Below, piece by piece: positions 9,700 through 18,791 of a DNA stretch of 64,000 nt; the stretch's first letter is position 1; every line of letters starts with the position of its first letter. The notes below the pieces were generated by a model that saw only the letters and a program-made list of their open reading frames with translations, was not told where the DNA came from and made no database searches. The DNA comes from Ruegeria arenilitoris. Its GTDB lineage: Bacteria > Pseudomonadota > Alphaproteobacteria > Rhodobacterales > Rhodobacteraceae. Both the position numbers and the translations under genes were made by a program. The stretch spans positions 238,585-302,584 of the forward strand of contig NZ_WQCA01000007.1 in the NCBI RefSeq assembly GCF_013032445.1, read 5' to 3'.

Positions 9700-10226
9700 T
9701 CAGAAGGACGCGTTTTTCCCATCTGGTTAGGCTATGTTAAGACACACCAAAACGCCAGAACCGTAGTATCGGTTTACCCAACAACTTAACGTACAAGCCG
9801 TTACTTTCGCGGCCACTACAGAATTGGTTCTGGCCGAGACGATGGGGGCTTTTTGGGCTTCCACACTGCTTGCCCGGTGACCGGATGCCAGAGAGTGCAA
9901 TGTCTGGTGCAAAAACTCCGCTTTTTTTGATGACAGAATGCTGGGTTTGTTTCCCTCTTGTGGGACAAATGCGAGGCCAAACTCATGTCGCGCGAATGCG
10001 ACTAGGCCAACACATGCCACAAGTCGGCTGAGCACCTTGACACGAATCTGAGGCTCGCGGACACTTGATGCAGTTAAGACTTGTTACCTGCTTTGAGACT
10101 TTAACTCCGTCGTATTTACCGGTTTGCCACTGCGACGAGGCGCATTATTCAGCGCATTCTGATCGTCCACCTTTGGCGCATACGGGCTTAAACCGCCTCA
10201 AGGCCTAAGCTGAAGGAGCGACGAAA
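9700..10226. other. 527-base region without a convincing gene
   Basis: This stretch separates the nos operon from the injection-system cluster. Only short frames without family character or ribosome sites are seen. No clear nos terminator hairpin with a T-run is visible. The last 100 bases must contain the leader and probably the promoter of the sheath gene, whose ribosome site GAAGGAG lies about 10 bases before the ATG at 10227. Confidence 0.5.
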
Positions 10227-12515
10227 ATGCCTGTTTCGGTTTCCTATCCCGGTGTCTACATCGATGAGGTTCCTGGCGGTTCACGGGCCATTGCGGGTGT
10301 GCCAACCTCTGTCGCAGCCTTTGTCGGCTATAGTCGGCGCGGCCCGACAGATGAAGCGACGCAGATTTTCAGCTTTGCCGACTTCGAACGAACCTTCGGA
10401 GAATTGCACCCGTCGAGCGCACTGAGCTACGCGGTCAACCATTTCTTCTTGAATGGCGGCGCGACCGCCTGGATCGTTCGTGTAGCTGAGGATGCGACTG
10501 CGGCCTCAGTAACAATGGACAGTCCGGGCACAGACCCGACGCTGGAGATTCAGGCCGCCAGTGAGGGCGCCTGGGGCAACAACCTGCAATTGTTGGTGGA
10601 TTACGACACGTCGAATCCGGACTCGACCTTTAACCTGACGGTCAACGAGATGCGCGAAGTCGGCGGCCAGTTGGTAGTGGCCCGTTCGGAGGTTCATCGC
10701 AACTTGTCGATGAATCCGGACTCGAGCAATTATGCGTTTGACGCAGTCAATGATGCGTCCCGGATGGTTGAGATCGCAAACGATATTGCCGCAACGACTG
10801 GCACAGCAACCGTGATCAGTGGTGCCATCGACGACAGCGTCGTCAGCGGGTTACAGGACAATCAGCGCCGCATCGGAGTGCAGATCAATGGCGGTCCGGT
10901 GGAAGAATTCAACCTCTTTGATCCAGGCGCCCCGCTTGCTGACGTCGCCACTGCGGCAGGCGATATTCAGGAAGAAATTCGCACGATCATGGGCAACAAC
11001 GATTTCACGATGGTCGAGAATAATGGTCGGCTCGAGGGAACTCTCGCGCAAAACGCGACCAACACATCCATCCGGTTCGTGCCCGCTTCGATCAACAGCG
11101 GCACTGCAGCACTGCGTCTCACAGTGGGCAGCGGCGCACGTGAAGCTGACATTTTTGCCGACACACGTCCAATGCCAACCGGAACGGTCGGAGAAAGACG
11201 CCCCGATTTCGATGGGCCAGGTTTCGACGCCAACCTGCAACTTCGCGTCGATGTGCTGGATGCGTCAGATACAGTGGTCGCTCAGACAGGCGACTATGCG
11301 TTCCCGGAAGCTCCGGCATCGTTGTCAGGCGCAGCGGCAATGCTGCAGGCCGAACTGCGCGCGACGGATCATCCAGCGTTTCGCGCCGCCACGGCTACGG
11401 TGTCTGACGATCGCATCACATTAAGAGCGAGCCCAGACACCCCGACTATGCGCCTTCGCGTTGTCGGAATTGCGGGAAGCGACGCAGCTACGCCACTTGG
11501 AATAGACCAGAGCATCGCAACTACGAACCTTGCCACCTACCGCATGGGAACGCCCCCGCTCGTTGCGGCACAATCGGCGGTAAACGCCGGTGCCGACGGG
11601 ACAGAGCCTGATCCAAACACGGTCACTGGTCTCGACCTGTATCTGGGTGACCAGGATAACAAGACCGGAATTTTCGCGCTTGAGGACGCGGATTTGTTCA
11701 ATATCCTGAACCTGCCCGATATTTCTCAGATCGATATTCTCACCGCTGCCGTCACCTACGCAGAAGAGCGGCGCTCGATGATCCTGATTGATCTTGATGA
11801 GAATGTCCGCGACATCGAAGACGCCCGCGACTGGGTGAATAATGCCGCCAATTCGGGGCTGAAACATCGCAACTCAGCAATATATTTCCCGCGTTTGATG
11901 ATGGGCGACCCGGTACAGGGAGGGCGGCTGCGACCATTCCCCAATTCGGGCGTTATTGCCGGATTGTGGGCGCGCACCGATTCCGAGCGGGGCGTCTGGA
12001 AAGCCCCGGCAGGGATCGACGCGCGACTTCGAGGCGTGCAAGCGCTGGACTATCGCATGACCGACCCGGAAAACGGAGTGCTAAACCCGCTGGGCGTCAA
12101 TTGCCTGCGCACCTTCCCGGTTTATGGCACGGTAAGTTGGGGGTCGCGAACCTTGGTCGGTGCCGACGTCTTTGCCAGCGAATGGAAATATGTTCCGGTC
12201 CGCCGACTAGCCCTTTACATCGAAGAGAGCCTGTATCGCGGCACACAATTTGTGGTGTTTGAGCCGAATGACGAACCGTTGTGGTCACAAATCCGACTAA
12301 GCGTCGGCAGCTTTATGCAGCAATTGTTCCGGCAAGGCGCGCTGCAGGGATCTACCCCGCAGGAGGCCTATTTGGTGCGGTGCGACAGCTCTACGACAAC
12401 GCAGGCCGACATCGATCTGGGTATCGTCAATATCTATGTCGGATTTGCTCCGCTGAAGCCTGCGGAGTTCGTCGTCATCCAAATCCAACAGCTGGCCGGT
12501 CAAAGCCAGTCCTAA
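10227..12515 (+). CDS. eCIS contractile sheath protein
   Basis: A 762-residue phage-tail-sheath-type protein that forms the outer contractile tube of the injection particle. The N-terminus VSYPGVYIDEVPGGSRAI and the following VPTSVAAFVGYSRRGP are the hallmark start of this family. The C-terminal third (about 600-755) is the conserved assembly domain, including VNCLRTFPVYGTVSWGSRTL. The middle (about 90-430) is a variable insertion that enlarges the protein relative to sheaths of 350-500 residues. There is only one sheath gene in the locus, unlike Afp/PVC systems with several paralogues. Confidence 0.95.
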   Translation: MPVSVSYPGVYIDEVPGGSRAIAGVPTSVAAFVGYSRRGPTDEATQIFSFADFERTFGELHPSSALSYAVNHFFLNGGATAWIVRVAEDATAASVTMDSPGTDPTLEIQAASEGAWGNNLQLLVDYDTSNPDSTFNLTVNEMREVGGQLVVARSEVHRNLSMNPDSSNYAFDAVNDASRMVEIANDIAATTGTATVISGAIDDSVVSGLQDNQRRIGVQINGGPVEEFNLFDPGAPLADVATAAGDIQEEIRTIMGNNDFTMVENNGRLEGTLAQNATNTSIRFVPASINSGTAALRLTVGSGAREADIFADTRPMPTGTVGERRPDFDGPGFDANLQLRVDVLDASDTVVAQTGDYAFPEAPASLSGAAAMLQAELRATDHPAFRAATATVSDDRITLRASPDTPTMRLRVVGIAGSDAATPLGIDQSIATTNLATYRMGTPPLVAAQSAVNAGADGTEPDPNTVTGLDLYLGDQDNKTGIFALEDADLFNILNLPDISQIDILTAAVTYAEERRSMILIDLDENVRDIEDARDWVNNAANSGLKHRNSAIYFPRLMMGDPVQGGRLRPFPNSGVIAGLWARTDSERGVWKAPAGIDARLRGVQALDYRMTDPENGVLNPLGVNCLRTFPVYGTVSWGSRTLVGADVFASEWKYVPVRRLALYIEESLYRGTQFVVFEPNDEPLWSQIRLSVGSFMQQLFRQGALQGSTPQEAYLVRCDSSTTTQADIDLGIVNIYVGFAPLKPAEFVVIQIQQLAGQSQS

Positions 12516-12542
12516 CGCCAGTGCTGCGGAAAGGAGACCGCC

Positions 12543-13058
12543 ATGCCTGAATTCAACGTTAACCCATCCCGTTTCGATCCTTATAAAAACTTCAAGTTCC
12601 GCGTGCGCTGGGATGGTCGTTTCGTCGCCGGGATCAGCAAGGTCGGCGCCCTTAAACGCACCACCGAGGTCGTGGAACACAGGGTCGGAGGTGACAGTTC
12701 GACCAGCCGCAAATCGCCTGGGCGGTCAAGCTATGAAGCCATCATGCTGGAACGCGGTGTCACCCATGATCTGGAATTCGAAGCCTGGGCCAACAGGGTT
12801 TGGAATGTCGAGGCCGGCTTGGGAGCCGAAGTGTCGCTGGCCAATTTCCGCCGCGACATCACGATCGAGATGTACAACGAGGCCGGACAGCTTGCGATTG
12901 CCTACCGCGTGTTTCGTTGCTGGGTCTCGGAGTATCAGGCGCTGCCGGAATTGGACGCGAATGCCAATGCGGTGGCGATCCAATCGATCAAGCTCGAGAA
13001 CGAGGGCTGGCTGCGCGACACGGACGTGCAGGAACCGCAGGAACCCGAGTTCGGGTAA
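12543..13058 (+). CDS. eCIS inner tube protein (gp19 family)
   Basis: A 171-residue protein of the T4 gp19-like tail-tube family, which stacks as hexamers into the inner tube inside the sheath. Typical segments are DPYKNFKFRVRWDGRFVAGI near the N-terminus, the GR.SYEAIMLERGVTHDLEFE loop and the C-terminal IKLENEGW strand. It lies 27 bases after the sheath gene with AAAGGAGA as ribosome site. Size and order (sheath then tube) match other eCIS loci. Confidence 0.94.
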   Translation: MPEFNVNPSRFDPYKNFKFRVRWDGRFVAGISKVGALKRTTEVVEHRVGGDSSTSRKSPGRSSYEAIMLERGVTHDLEFEAWANRVWNVEAGLGAEVSLANFRRDITIEMYNEAGQLAIAYRVFRCWVSEYQALPELDANANAVAIQSIKLENEGWLRDTDVQEPQEPEFG

Positions 13059-13107
13059 CAGCCGACACAACGGGCCCGGCGTGACACGGTGACGAAATGG
13101 GTGCCAG

Positions 13108-13788
13108 ATGAAAAGCCAAATGGACGCCAAAGCGGTCTTGGATTTGTGGGAGGCTGGACAACGGCGCTATCCCTATCAGCGCGCGATGCTGGTGCTGGAG
13201 CGCTGCGGCTGGCCCGAGGTCGCGGATATGCCCTTGGCCGAGCGGGACCGGGCGCTGCTGGCTTTGTACCGAGAGACTTTTCGCTCGTCGTTGGGGCTGG
13301 TTACCGATTGTCCGGATTGTGACGCACAGTTGGAACTGCAGTTGCCTGCGGCTGATCTAGACCAGATGCTACATCTGCCAACACCAGAGGCGCCCAAAGC
13401 GCTGGAGGGCGTTGCGCTTCGCGATGTAACAAGCCGCGATCTGGACGCTGTTACAAACGCGACGGACCCAGCAGCGGCGCTGCAAGGCAGACTTTTGGGA
13501 TCGGACAACCTGCCCGAAGCTGCCAAAGAGGCGCTGGCGGCTTGGATCGACGCGCGAGTAAACGCGGCGGAGATTTCGCTGGGACTAACCTGCGCCGAGT
13601 GCGGTGCGCACTGGTCCGAGGCATTAGACATCCCCAGTTTTTTCTGGTTCGAGCTTGAAATCGCAGCACGCCGCGTAATGCGCGACGTCGCTGATCTGGC
13701 ACTTGCATTCTCTTGGTCAGAAGAGGCCGTTCTTTCCATGGGACCTGAGCGGCGGCAAACCTATCTAGAATTGGCGAGAGCGTCATGA
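13108..13788 (+). CDS. T4-type baseplate/hub protein of eCIS
   Basis: A 226-residue protein resembling the small T4-baseplate (gp26/gp51-like, PF12322) family found after the tube gene in many eCIS loci. It carries two separate CxxC pairs, CPDCDAQ near residue 70 and CAECGAH near residue 165, which could bind one zinc ion. The ATG at 13108 has no strong ribosome site; ATG 13120 is an alternative. It ends in an ATGA overlap with the next gene. Role as assembly chaperone or minor hub part is inferred from family and position. Confidence 0.7.
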   Translation: MKSQMDAKAVLDLWEAGQRRYPYQRAMLVLERCGWPEVADMPLAERDRALLALYRETFRSSLGLVTDCPDCDAQLELQLPAADLDQMLHLPTPEAPKALEGVALRDVTSRDLDAVTNATDPAAALQGRLLGSDNLPEAAKEALAAWIDARVNAAEISLGLTCAECGAHWSEALDIPSFFWFELEIAARRVMRDVADLALAFSWSEEAVLSMGPERRQTYLELARAS

Positions 13789-14534
13789 GTGGGCCGCTCA
13801 ATCGACTGGTGAACCGAGCCTTGGGTGAGGTGCAAAGCAGATTGCGTCCACGCGCACCCAGCCTGTTCGAACCAACTCACGAAACCGCACCACAGCCAGC
13901 GATGGTGAACGAGATAGAGACGGAGCAGGTTGCCGCATCGCCTCGGAAAACAGGGCAACCACTCAGTCCGCCTGCGCCCTTACCGCGCCAACAGGGACAG
14001 CACGAGACTGATACCACGGCGGCACCACAACAACTTATGCCCGTGACTGAAAAACACGCGGTGGCGCCAGACAAAGCCCCGCCCGAGGTCCGCGGACACG
14101 TGAAACCGCCTGTTTCGGAGGAAACACAGCGTTTGCCCCGCCCGTATCTGTCAGTGCAGAAGCAACCATCAGACGCTGAAGAAAAGGTGCCCATTCCAGC
14201 CCCAATCGAACCCGATAGGGCATTGTCTGCCAAGCCAGCAGCACCGCCCGAGCCAGCGGCGTCCATCCGGGAGGTTCAGTTGCGGCACACGTCAACGGAA
14301 GAACCACACCGGCGCGAAACACGCCCGTTCCTTCCCTCGGCATCAGAGCCCGCCAAGCTTGTTGCGCAATCAACGCAAGCTTCTGCCGAGCCGGACATTC
14401 ACATCCATATCGGACGTTTGGAGGTCCGCACTGCACCAGCGCAACCCGCAGCCCGACCCCAGCGCCAGAAGTCACCAAAACGTGCCAGCGCAAGTCCGCC
14501 TCTGTCCGATTATTTGAAGGATCGCGGCGGATGA
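13785..14534 (+). CDS. Proline-rich linker protein with IHIGRLEVR motif
   Basis: A 249-residue, low-complexity protein dominated by Pro, Ala, Gln and Glu, predicted to be disordered over about residues 20-195. The only ordered-looking part is the C-terminus with DIHIHIGRLEVRTA (about 204-217) and SDYLKDRGG at the very end. A disordered protein ending in this kind of motif is a regular, functionally uncharacterised member of eCIS loci next to the DUF4255 gene. It overlaps both neighbours by four bases, so it is translated with them. Function unknown. Confidence 0.75.
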   Translation: MSGPLNRLVNRALGEVQSRLRPRAPSLFEPTHETAPQPAMVNEIETEQVAASPRKTGQPLSPPAPLPRQQGQHETDTTAAPQQLMPVTEKHAVAPDKAPPEVRGHVKPPVSEETQRLPRPYLSVQKQPSDAEEKVPIPAPIEPDRALSAKPAAPPEPAASIREVQLRHTSTEEPHRRETRPFLPSASEPAKLVAQSTQASAEPDIHIHIGRLEVRTAPAQPAARPQRQKSPKRASASPPLSDYLKDRGG

Positions 14535-15877
14535 GCAATGTTCTTGCCATCGCTGGTGTCACACGCATCCTGAAGGATATGCTTAATGACGCCCTTGTCT
14601 TTGGCAATGTTGAACAAGTCTTGGGCACTGACTTCATTGTGACGGCGCAGCCACCCGACCGCATCGTATCTGACACGCCTGACACCCAAACACCGCATCT
14701 GAATCTGTTTCTGCATCGTGTTACTCCAAATGCAGCGCTCCGCAATGCCGATCTGCCTACGCGGACGGGCGATGGTCACTTGCGAATGCGCCCAACCTTG
14801 GCGCTGGACCTGCACTACATCCTGACCTCGGTCGCAAGAGAGGAATTGCATGCCGAAGTGCTGCTTGGGTATGCGATGCAGTTGTTTCACGAAATGCAGA
14901 TCGTCCCGCGCGAGACAATCCGAACCTCTTTGTCCGCTGCGGACTTGACGGGTCTGGGGGGCGGTTTGCCTGATTTCGGAACCAGGCCGCTGTCGCCTGC
15001 AGAACTTGCCGATCAAATTGAGTTGTTGAAGATCACGCCCGTCACTTTGTCGATGGACGACATGTCCAAGATGTGGACGGCGTTGCAGGCGAGTTATCGT
15101 ACAACAGTTGCCTATGACGTGTCGGTGGTGTTGATCGAGCGCGCCTTGCCGGTCCGCCCGACCTTACCGGTTTTAACCCGTGGCGGCTTGCGCGATCCGG
15201 AAACGGGACGCGACCCAGGTGTGAGTGTCGAGCCGAGTCTGGCGTCAAATATACCATCGCTGCTTTCGGTTGAGTCTGAAGACGCGCATCCTGTTATGCG
15301 GCTTGGTGGGCGTGTCATTCTGACCGGCACTGGCTTGGATAGCGGTGACGCACAGGCGCTGTTTCGCGAGGCAGGAAACGACACGGAACTGCGCCTTGTA
15401 CCCGAGGCCCCCGCAAGACCGGACAGGTTGTTGGTACAACTGCCTGGGCCGACGGCCCTGCCTGGCGGCAGCGCTTTGGCAGGCACGCCTCAAGACCCGG
15501 CTTCTTGGCGCAGTGGCGCCTATGAGATCAGCGTAACCGTGACGGATAACGCCCAGCGCACCGCGGTGACCAATCGTCTACCGCTTGCACTGGCGCCAGC
15601 GATCAGCGCGACCGCAGTGGCAGGTGTGGGTGGTACAGAGGTGACGGTGGATGTTTCACCGCCAATTCGCATTGGGCAAGAGATCGCGATTTTAGCCGGC
15701 ACCGAAATGCGGGTTTTGCCAAATGCGGTCGCTGTGACCGATCAGGTTGATGCCACGTTTGACGGTCCGGGTGTCGGTGCAGATTTGGTAGTTCGGCTGC
15801 GAGTGGATGGCGTCGACAGCCCGGCGATTGATCGCAGCGCAACACCGCCCGTGCTGCAGACTGTGACCGTGACATGA
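14531..15877 (+). CDS. DUF4255 (Pvc16-type) tail terminator/cap protein
   Basis: A 448-residue protein. The N-terminal part (about 1-190) is the DUF4255/Pvc16 domain, recognisable from VTRILKDMLNDAL and the TPHLNLFLHRVTPNAALRN strand. This family caps the distal end of the eCIS tube and sheath. The rest (about 210-445) looks like IPT/TIG or other Ig-like beta domains, which many DUF4255 proteins of non-Afp eCIS carry. It is embedded between the disordered protein and the AAA+ ATPase with four-base overlaps. Confidence 0.88.
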   Translation: MSNVLAIAGVTRILKDMLNDALVFGNVEQVLGTDFIVTAQPPDRIVSDTPDTQTPHLNLFLHRVTPNAALRNADLPTRTGDGHLRMRPTLALDLHYILTSVAREELHAEVLLGYAMQLFHEMQIVPRETIRTSLSAADLTGLGGGLPDFGTRPLSPAELADQIELLKITPVTLSMDDMSKMWTALQASYRTTVAYDVSVVLIERALPVRPTLPVLTRGGLRDPETGRDPGVSVEPSLASNIPSLLSVESEDAHPVMRLGGRVILTGTGLDSGDAQALFREAGNDTELRLVPEAPARPDRLLVQLPGPTALPGGSALAGTPQDPASWRSGAYEISVTVTDNAQRTAVTNRLPLALAPAISATAVAGVGGTEVTVDVSPPIRIGQEIAILAGTEMRVLPNAVAVTDQVDATFDGPGVGADLVVRLRVDGVDSPAIDRSATPPVLQTVTVT

Positions 15878-17760
15878 CCCGCGATCCGCGTCCTCCCCTG
15901 GATCAGGTCGCGTCTATCGGCGCTGCCACCCAAAGCGTTGTTGCCCGTCTAGAGGCGCTGAGCAGCGACGCATCGTTGCCGGATCTGGATCTCGCGGCGG
16001 CCCCCAGCCTTGTCGATCTGTCGGACATTTTTGGGCTCGACCCCGTCTCTACCGCGCTGGTTCTTTGTGTAACGTCTTGCGAAACCGAACCTAAGTCCGC
16101 CCCATCGATGCTGCGTCTGGGAGCCGCAAACGGCCTGAGCATCGGACTTGCCGAGCGGCTGATCGGGCCTGGGGTGCGGGCAGCGCTTGCCGACTCTGCC
16201 CCGCTGCGGCGCTGGAGAATGATTGAGGTTGTAGGCAACGGTCCCTTGTACGAAAGGGTGCTTCGCATCGACACACGCGTGCTGGACTACGTGTTGTACC
16301 GCCCCGGTCTGGATATACGACTTGAGGGATTGATACGCCCATTACTGGGCGCCGAGACAATACCTTTGACGCACGAAGCTGAGGCCGCACGGCTGGCCAC
16401 TGCGCTAACCGCTGATGGCCCGCCTCCTGTCATACTGGTCGAGGGCGGAGATGCCGAGGGGCGGTGCAATTTAATTCGGCACGCGGCAGCTCTGGCAGGC
16501 GCTCAGGTACTGCGCCTGGACGCCGCCGATCTGCCGATTGCCTGGACCGAACGCTACGCAACCGCGATCTACCTCGACCGTGAATTGGCGCTGTCGAGAG
16601 CACTTCTGATAATCGAAGCCGAAGCAGGCTTAGCCCAGAGCCGCAATCTGCCAGCTTTGATAGAACAGATGTTAAGCGCGGTCGCAGTTTCCGCACCTGA
16701 GGCCAGCTTACCTGATCGCGAACCTGCCTTGCGTGTCCGCCTGCGCAAACCGGATCGGGGCGACCGGCGGAAAGGATGGCAGGAGTCTCTTGGAGCTGAG
16801 GCCGCTAGCGTCACACTCGATCACCTCGCCACGCAATTCGCGTTATCACCGCAAGCCATTCGCAGCGTCGCCGCTGAGATTAATGGCAGCGATCCGGAAC
16901 GCATAGACGCCGCATTGTGGCAAGCGGCACGCCGCCGCTCGCGCGGGCCGCTCGACGGGCTCGCCGAACGTATCACTTCGCGCGTTGGCTGGGACGACCT
17001 TGTGGTCCCTGCAGTGACCCGCGCCGCACTGCAAGACCTTGCCGCACATCAACGCAATTCATGGCGCGTGTTGTCCGATTGGGGCTGGACGAAGAAGGGC
17101 GACCGCGGCTTGGGCACCGCGGCGCTGTTTGTCGGCCTGTCGGGTACAGGCAAGACTTTGGCGGCCGAGGTCATAGCAGGAGAATTGGCGCTCGATCTGT
17201 ATCAAATCGATCTGAGCAGAGTGGTCAGCAAGTACATAGGAGAAACCGAGAAGAACCTTTCGCGCATCTTCGAGGCCGCTGAGGCAGGAGGTGCAATCCT
17301 GCTGTTTGACGAGGCGGATGCTCTGTTTGGTAAGCGCTCTGAGGTGAAAGACAGTCACGACCGCTACGCCAATGTCGAGGTGAGCTATTTGCTGCAACGG
17401 ATGGAAGCGTATCGCGGTCTCGCCATCCTGACGACAAACCAGCGCGATGCGGTAGACCGGGCGTTCCTTCGCCGCTTGCGCCAGGTGGTGGTGTTTCCCT
17501 TCCCCGATTCAGCGGCACGGGCCGAAATCTGGGCGCAGATCTTTCCAAAAGAGACCCCGTTAGATGGCATCGACCCCCAGCGCTTGGCACGGCTAACGAT
17601 CGCGGGGGGAAGCATCCGCTCAATCGCGCTCAATGCCACCTTCCTCGCAGCAGCACAGGATGCACCGGTGCGCCCTGAGCATCTGTTGCGCGCGGCGCGA
17701 CGAGAATATGCCAAGCTGGAGAAACCGTTTACCGCAACCGAGGCGGAGGTGTTTCGATGA
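15874..17760 (+). CDS. eCIS AAA+ ATPase (Afp15-like)
   Basis: A 628-residue ATPase whose C-terminal half is a classical AAA+ module: Walker A GLSGTGKT (421-428), Walker B ILLFDEAD (475-482, D479/E480) and a downstream arginine-rich FLRRLRQ segment. The N-terminal half is family specific, with helical repeats. Homologues are universal markers of eCIS and are proposed to help particle assembly or cargo loading. It overlaps the flanking genes by four bases. Confidence 0.93.
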   Translation: MTRDPRPPLDQVASIGAATQSVVARLEALSSDASLPDLDLAAAPSLVDLSDIFGLDPVSTALVLCVTSCETEPKSAPSMLRLGAANGLSIGLAERLIGPGVRAALADSAPLRRWRMIEVVGNGPLYERVLRIDTRVLDYVLYRPGLDIRLEGLIRPLLGAETIPLTHEAEAARLATALTADGPPPVILVEGGDAEGRCNLIRHAAALAGAQVLRLDAADLPIAWTERYATAIYLDRELALSRALLIIEAEAGLAQSRNLPALIEQMLSAVAVSAPEASLPDREPALRVRLRKPDRGDRRKGWQESLGAEAASVTLDHLATQFALSPQAIRSVAAEINGSDPERIDAALWQAARRRSRGPLDGLAERITSRVGWDDLVVPAVTRAALQDLAAHQRNSWRVLSDWGWTKKGDRGLGTAALFVGLSGTGKTLAAEVIAGELALDLYQIDLSRVVSKYIGETEKNLSRIFEAAEAGGAILLFDEADALFGKRSEVKDSHDRYANVEVSYLLQRMEAYRGLAILTTNQRDAVDRAFLRRLRQVVVFPFPDSAARAEIWAQIFPKETPLDGIDPQRLARLTIAGGSIRSIALNATFLAAAQDAPVRPEHLLRAARREYAKLEKPFTATEAEVFR

Positions 17761-17990
17761 GCCAGCGCCGCATCACTCTGACAATTGACCGGATCGTAAC
17801 GGATGACCCTTCGCTTGATCGGACGGCTTTGACCAAGGCCTTGACGGCAGAGGTGCGGGCGCGGTTGGCGCAAGACGGAATGATCGGTGCTGCTGGTGCA
17901 CCCTCTTCAGCAACCGTCCGAACAGACCGCGGTACAGGTAGCGCCACAGAACAGATCGCCAAAGCGACGCTGCGGGGGATTAGGCGATGA
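17757..17990 (+). CDS. Small eCIS-associated protein
   Basis: A 77-residue protein starting RRITLTIDRIVTDD. A short protein beginning with a beta strand of this ITLTIDRI type followed by a helix is often found directly after the eCIS ATPase gene. Function is unknown. Four-base overlaps on both sides indicate that it is translated. Confidence 0.65.
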   Translation: MSQRRITLTIDRIVTDDPSLDRTALTKALTAEVRARLAQDGMIGAAGAPSSATVRTDRGTGSATEQIAKATLRGIRR

Positions 17991-18652
17991 AACAGTCGGC
18001 AATCAGTCCAATGCAAGCGGTCGCGTGGACCCAAGCCGCGACGTTGCCACAACGCGCTTGTTCCTGCGACACCGCAAAAGGTTTCGAGGATCAGTGTCCT
18101 GTCTGCGCCGCCAAAACGCGTCTTAAGGTGAAACCGAAGCTGACGGAGAACCAGCCCAGCGACCGTTTTGAGCAAGAGGCGGATCGCTTCGCCTCGTGGG
18201 TACCTCCCGGTCCCGTGCGCATGTCACGAGCGACACTGCAGCGGATGACCAAGGAAGGAGAGTTGCAGATGAAAACGCTTAGCACTCACCTGACCAATTC
18301 GGCGGTGACACAAGCTGCGGCGGCGGTCTCACGCGGCGGGCAACCACTGACCCGTGCCGCGCGCGGTTTCTTCGAGCCCAGCTCGGCCAAATCCATTTTC
18401 TCAAATCGGCTCCCGGGTCACACCGTCGATTGGAAAAAGGTGGCCGACGGCGCTTACAAGGTGATGGCAAAGGATGGGATATTACAACTGAATGTTTGGA
18501 TCCAAGACGTCTCGAAATTCGACGGGACTGTTAAGGCATTTTCCGACGCGGGGTTCAAAAACGCCCGACCGTTCGGGCCAAAAACTGGCCCGGCCCCTAA
18601 CACTGGTCCGGGCGTCGTGATCTTGGGGACGAAGTTATGGTTTTCAAGTTGA
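17987..18652 (+). CDS. Truncated DUF4157-type cargo candidate with swapped C-terminus
   Basis: A 221-residue protein. Its first ~120 residues are clearly paralogous to the next gene product: cysteine motif CxC...CPVC (C25, C27, C37, C40), KPKLTENQPSDRFEQEADR, and the TNSAVTQAAAAVSRGGQPL lead-in to the DUF4157 domain. The DUF4157 domain stops after FFEPSS, before any HExxH, and is replaced by about 100 unrelated residues. It is therefore not a peptidase as it stands. It could be a decayed copy or a modular cargo in which a shared N-terminal loading region carries a different payload. No terminator follows; a 139-base gap separates it from the paralogue. Confidence 0.75.
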   Translation: MKQSAISPMQAVAWTQAATLPQRACSCDTAKGFEDQCPVCAAKTRLKVKPKLTENQPSDRFEQEADRFASWVPPGPVRMSRATLQRMTKEGELQMKTLSTHLTNSAVTQAAAAVSRGGQPLTRAARGFFEPSSAKSIFSNRLPGHTVDWKKVADGAYKVMAKDGILQLNVWIQDVSKFDGTVKAFSDAGFKNARPFGPKTGPAPNTGPGVVILGTKLWFSS

Positions 18653-18791
18653 CTTTATGTGGCTTAAGGCGTGTTATGAGAGGACAAATCACACATTTCT
18701 GGCATGAATTCTGCGTTACCCTGCTTGCGTTTTGCCAGCGGTTAGTAGCGCGCCAAGGTTTGCATATCGACCCGATAAAATGGTGTGCATT

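Noticed and set aside
9727..10035. 102-codon minus-strand frame after nosX
   Set aside because: No ribosome site, no family pattern, and irregular composition.
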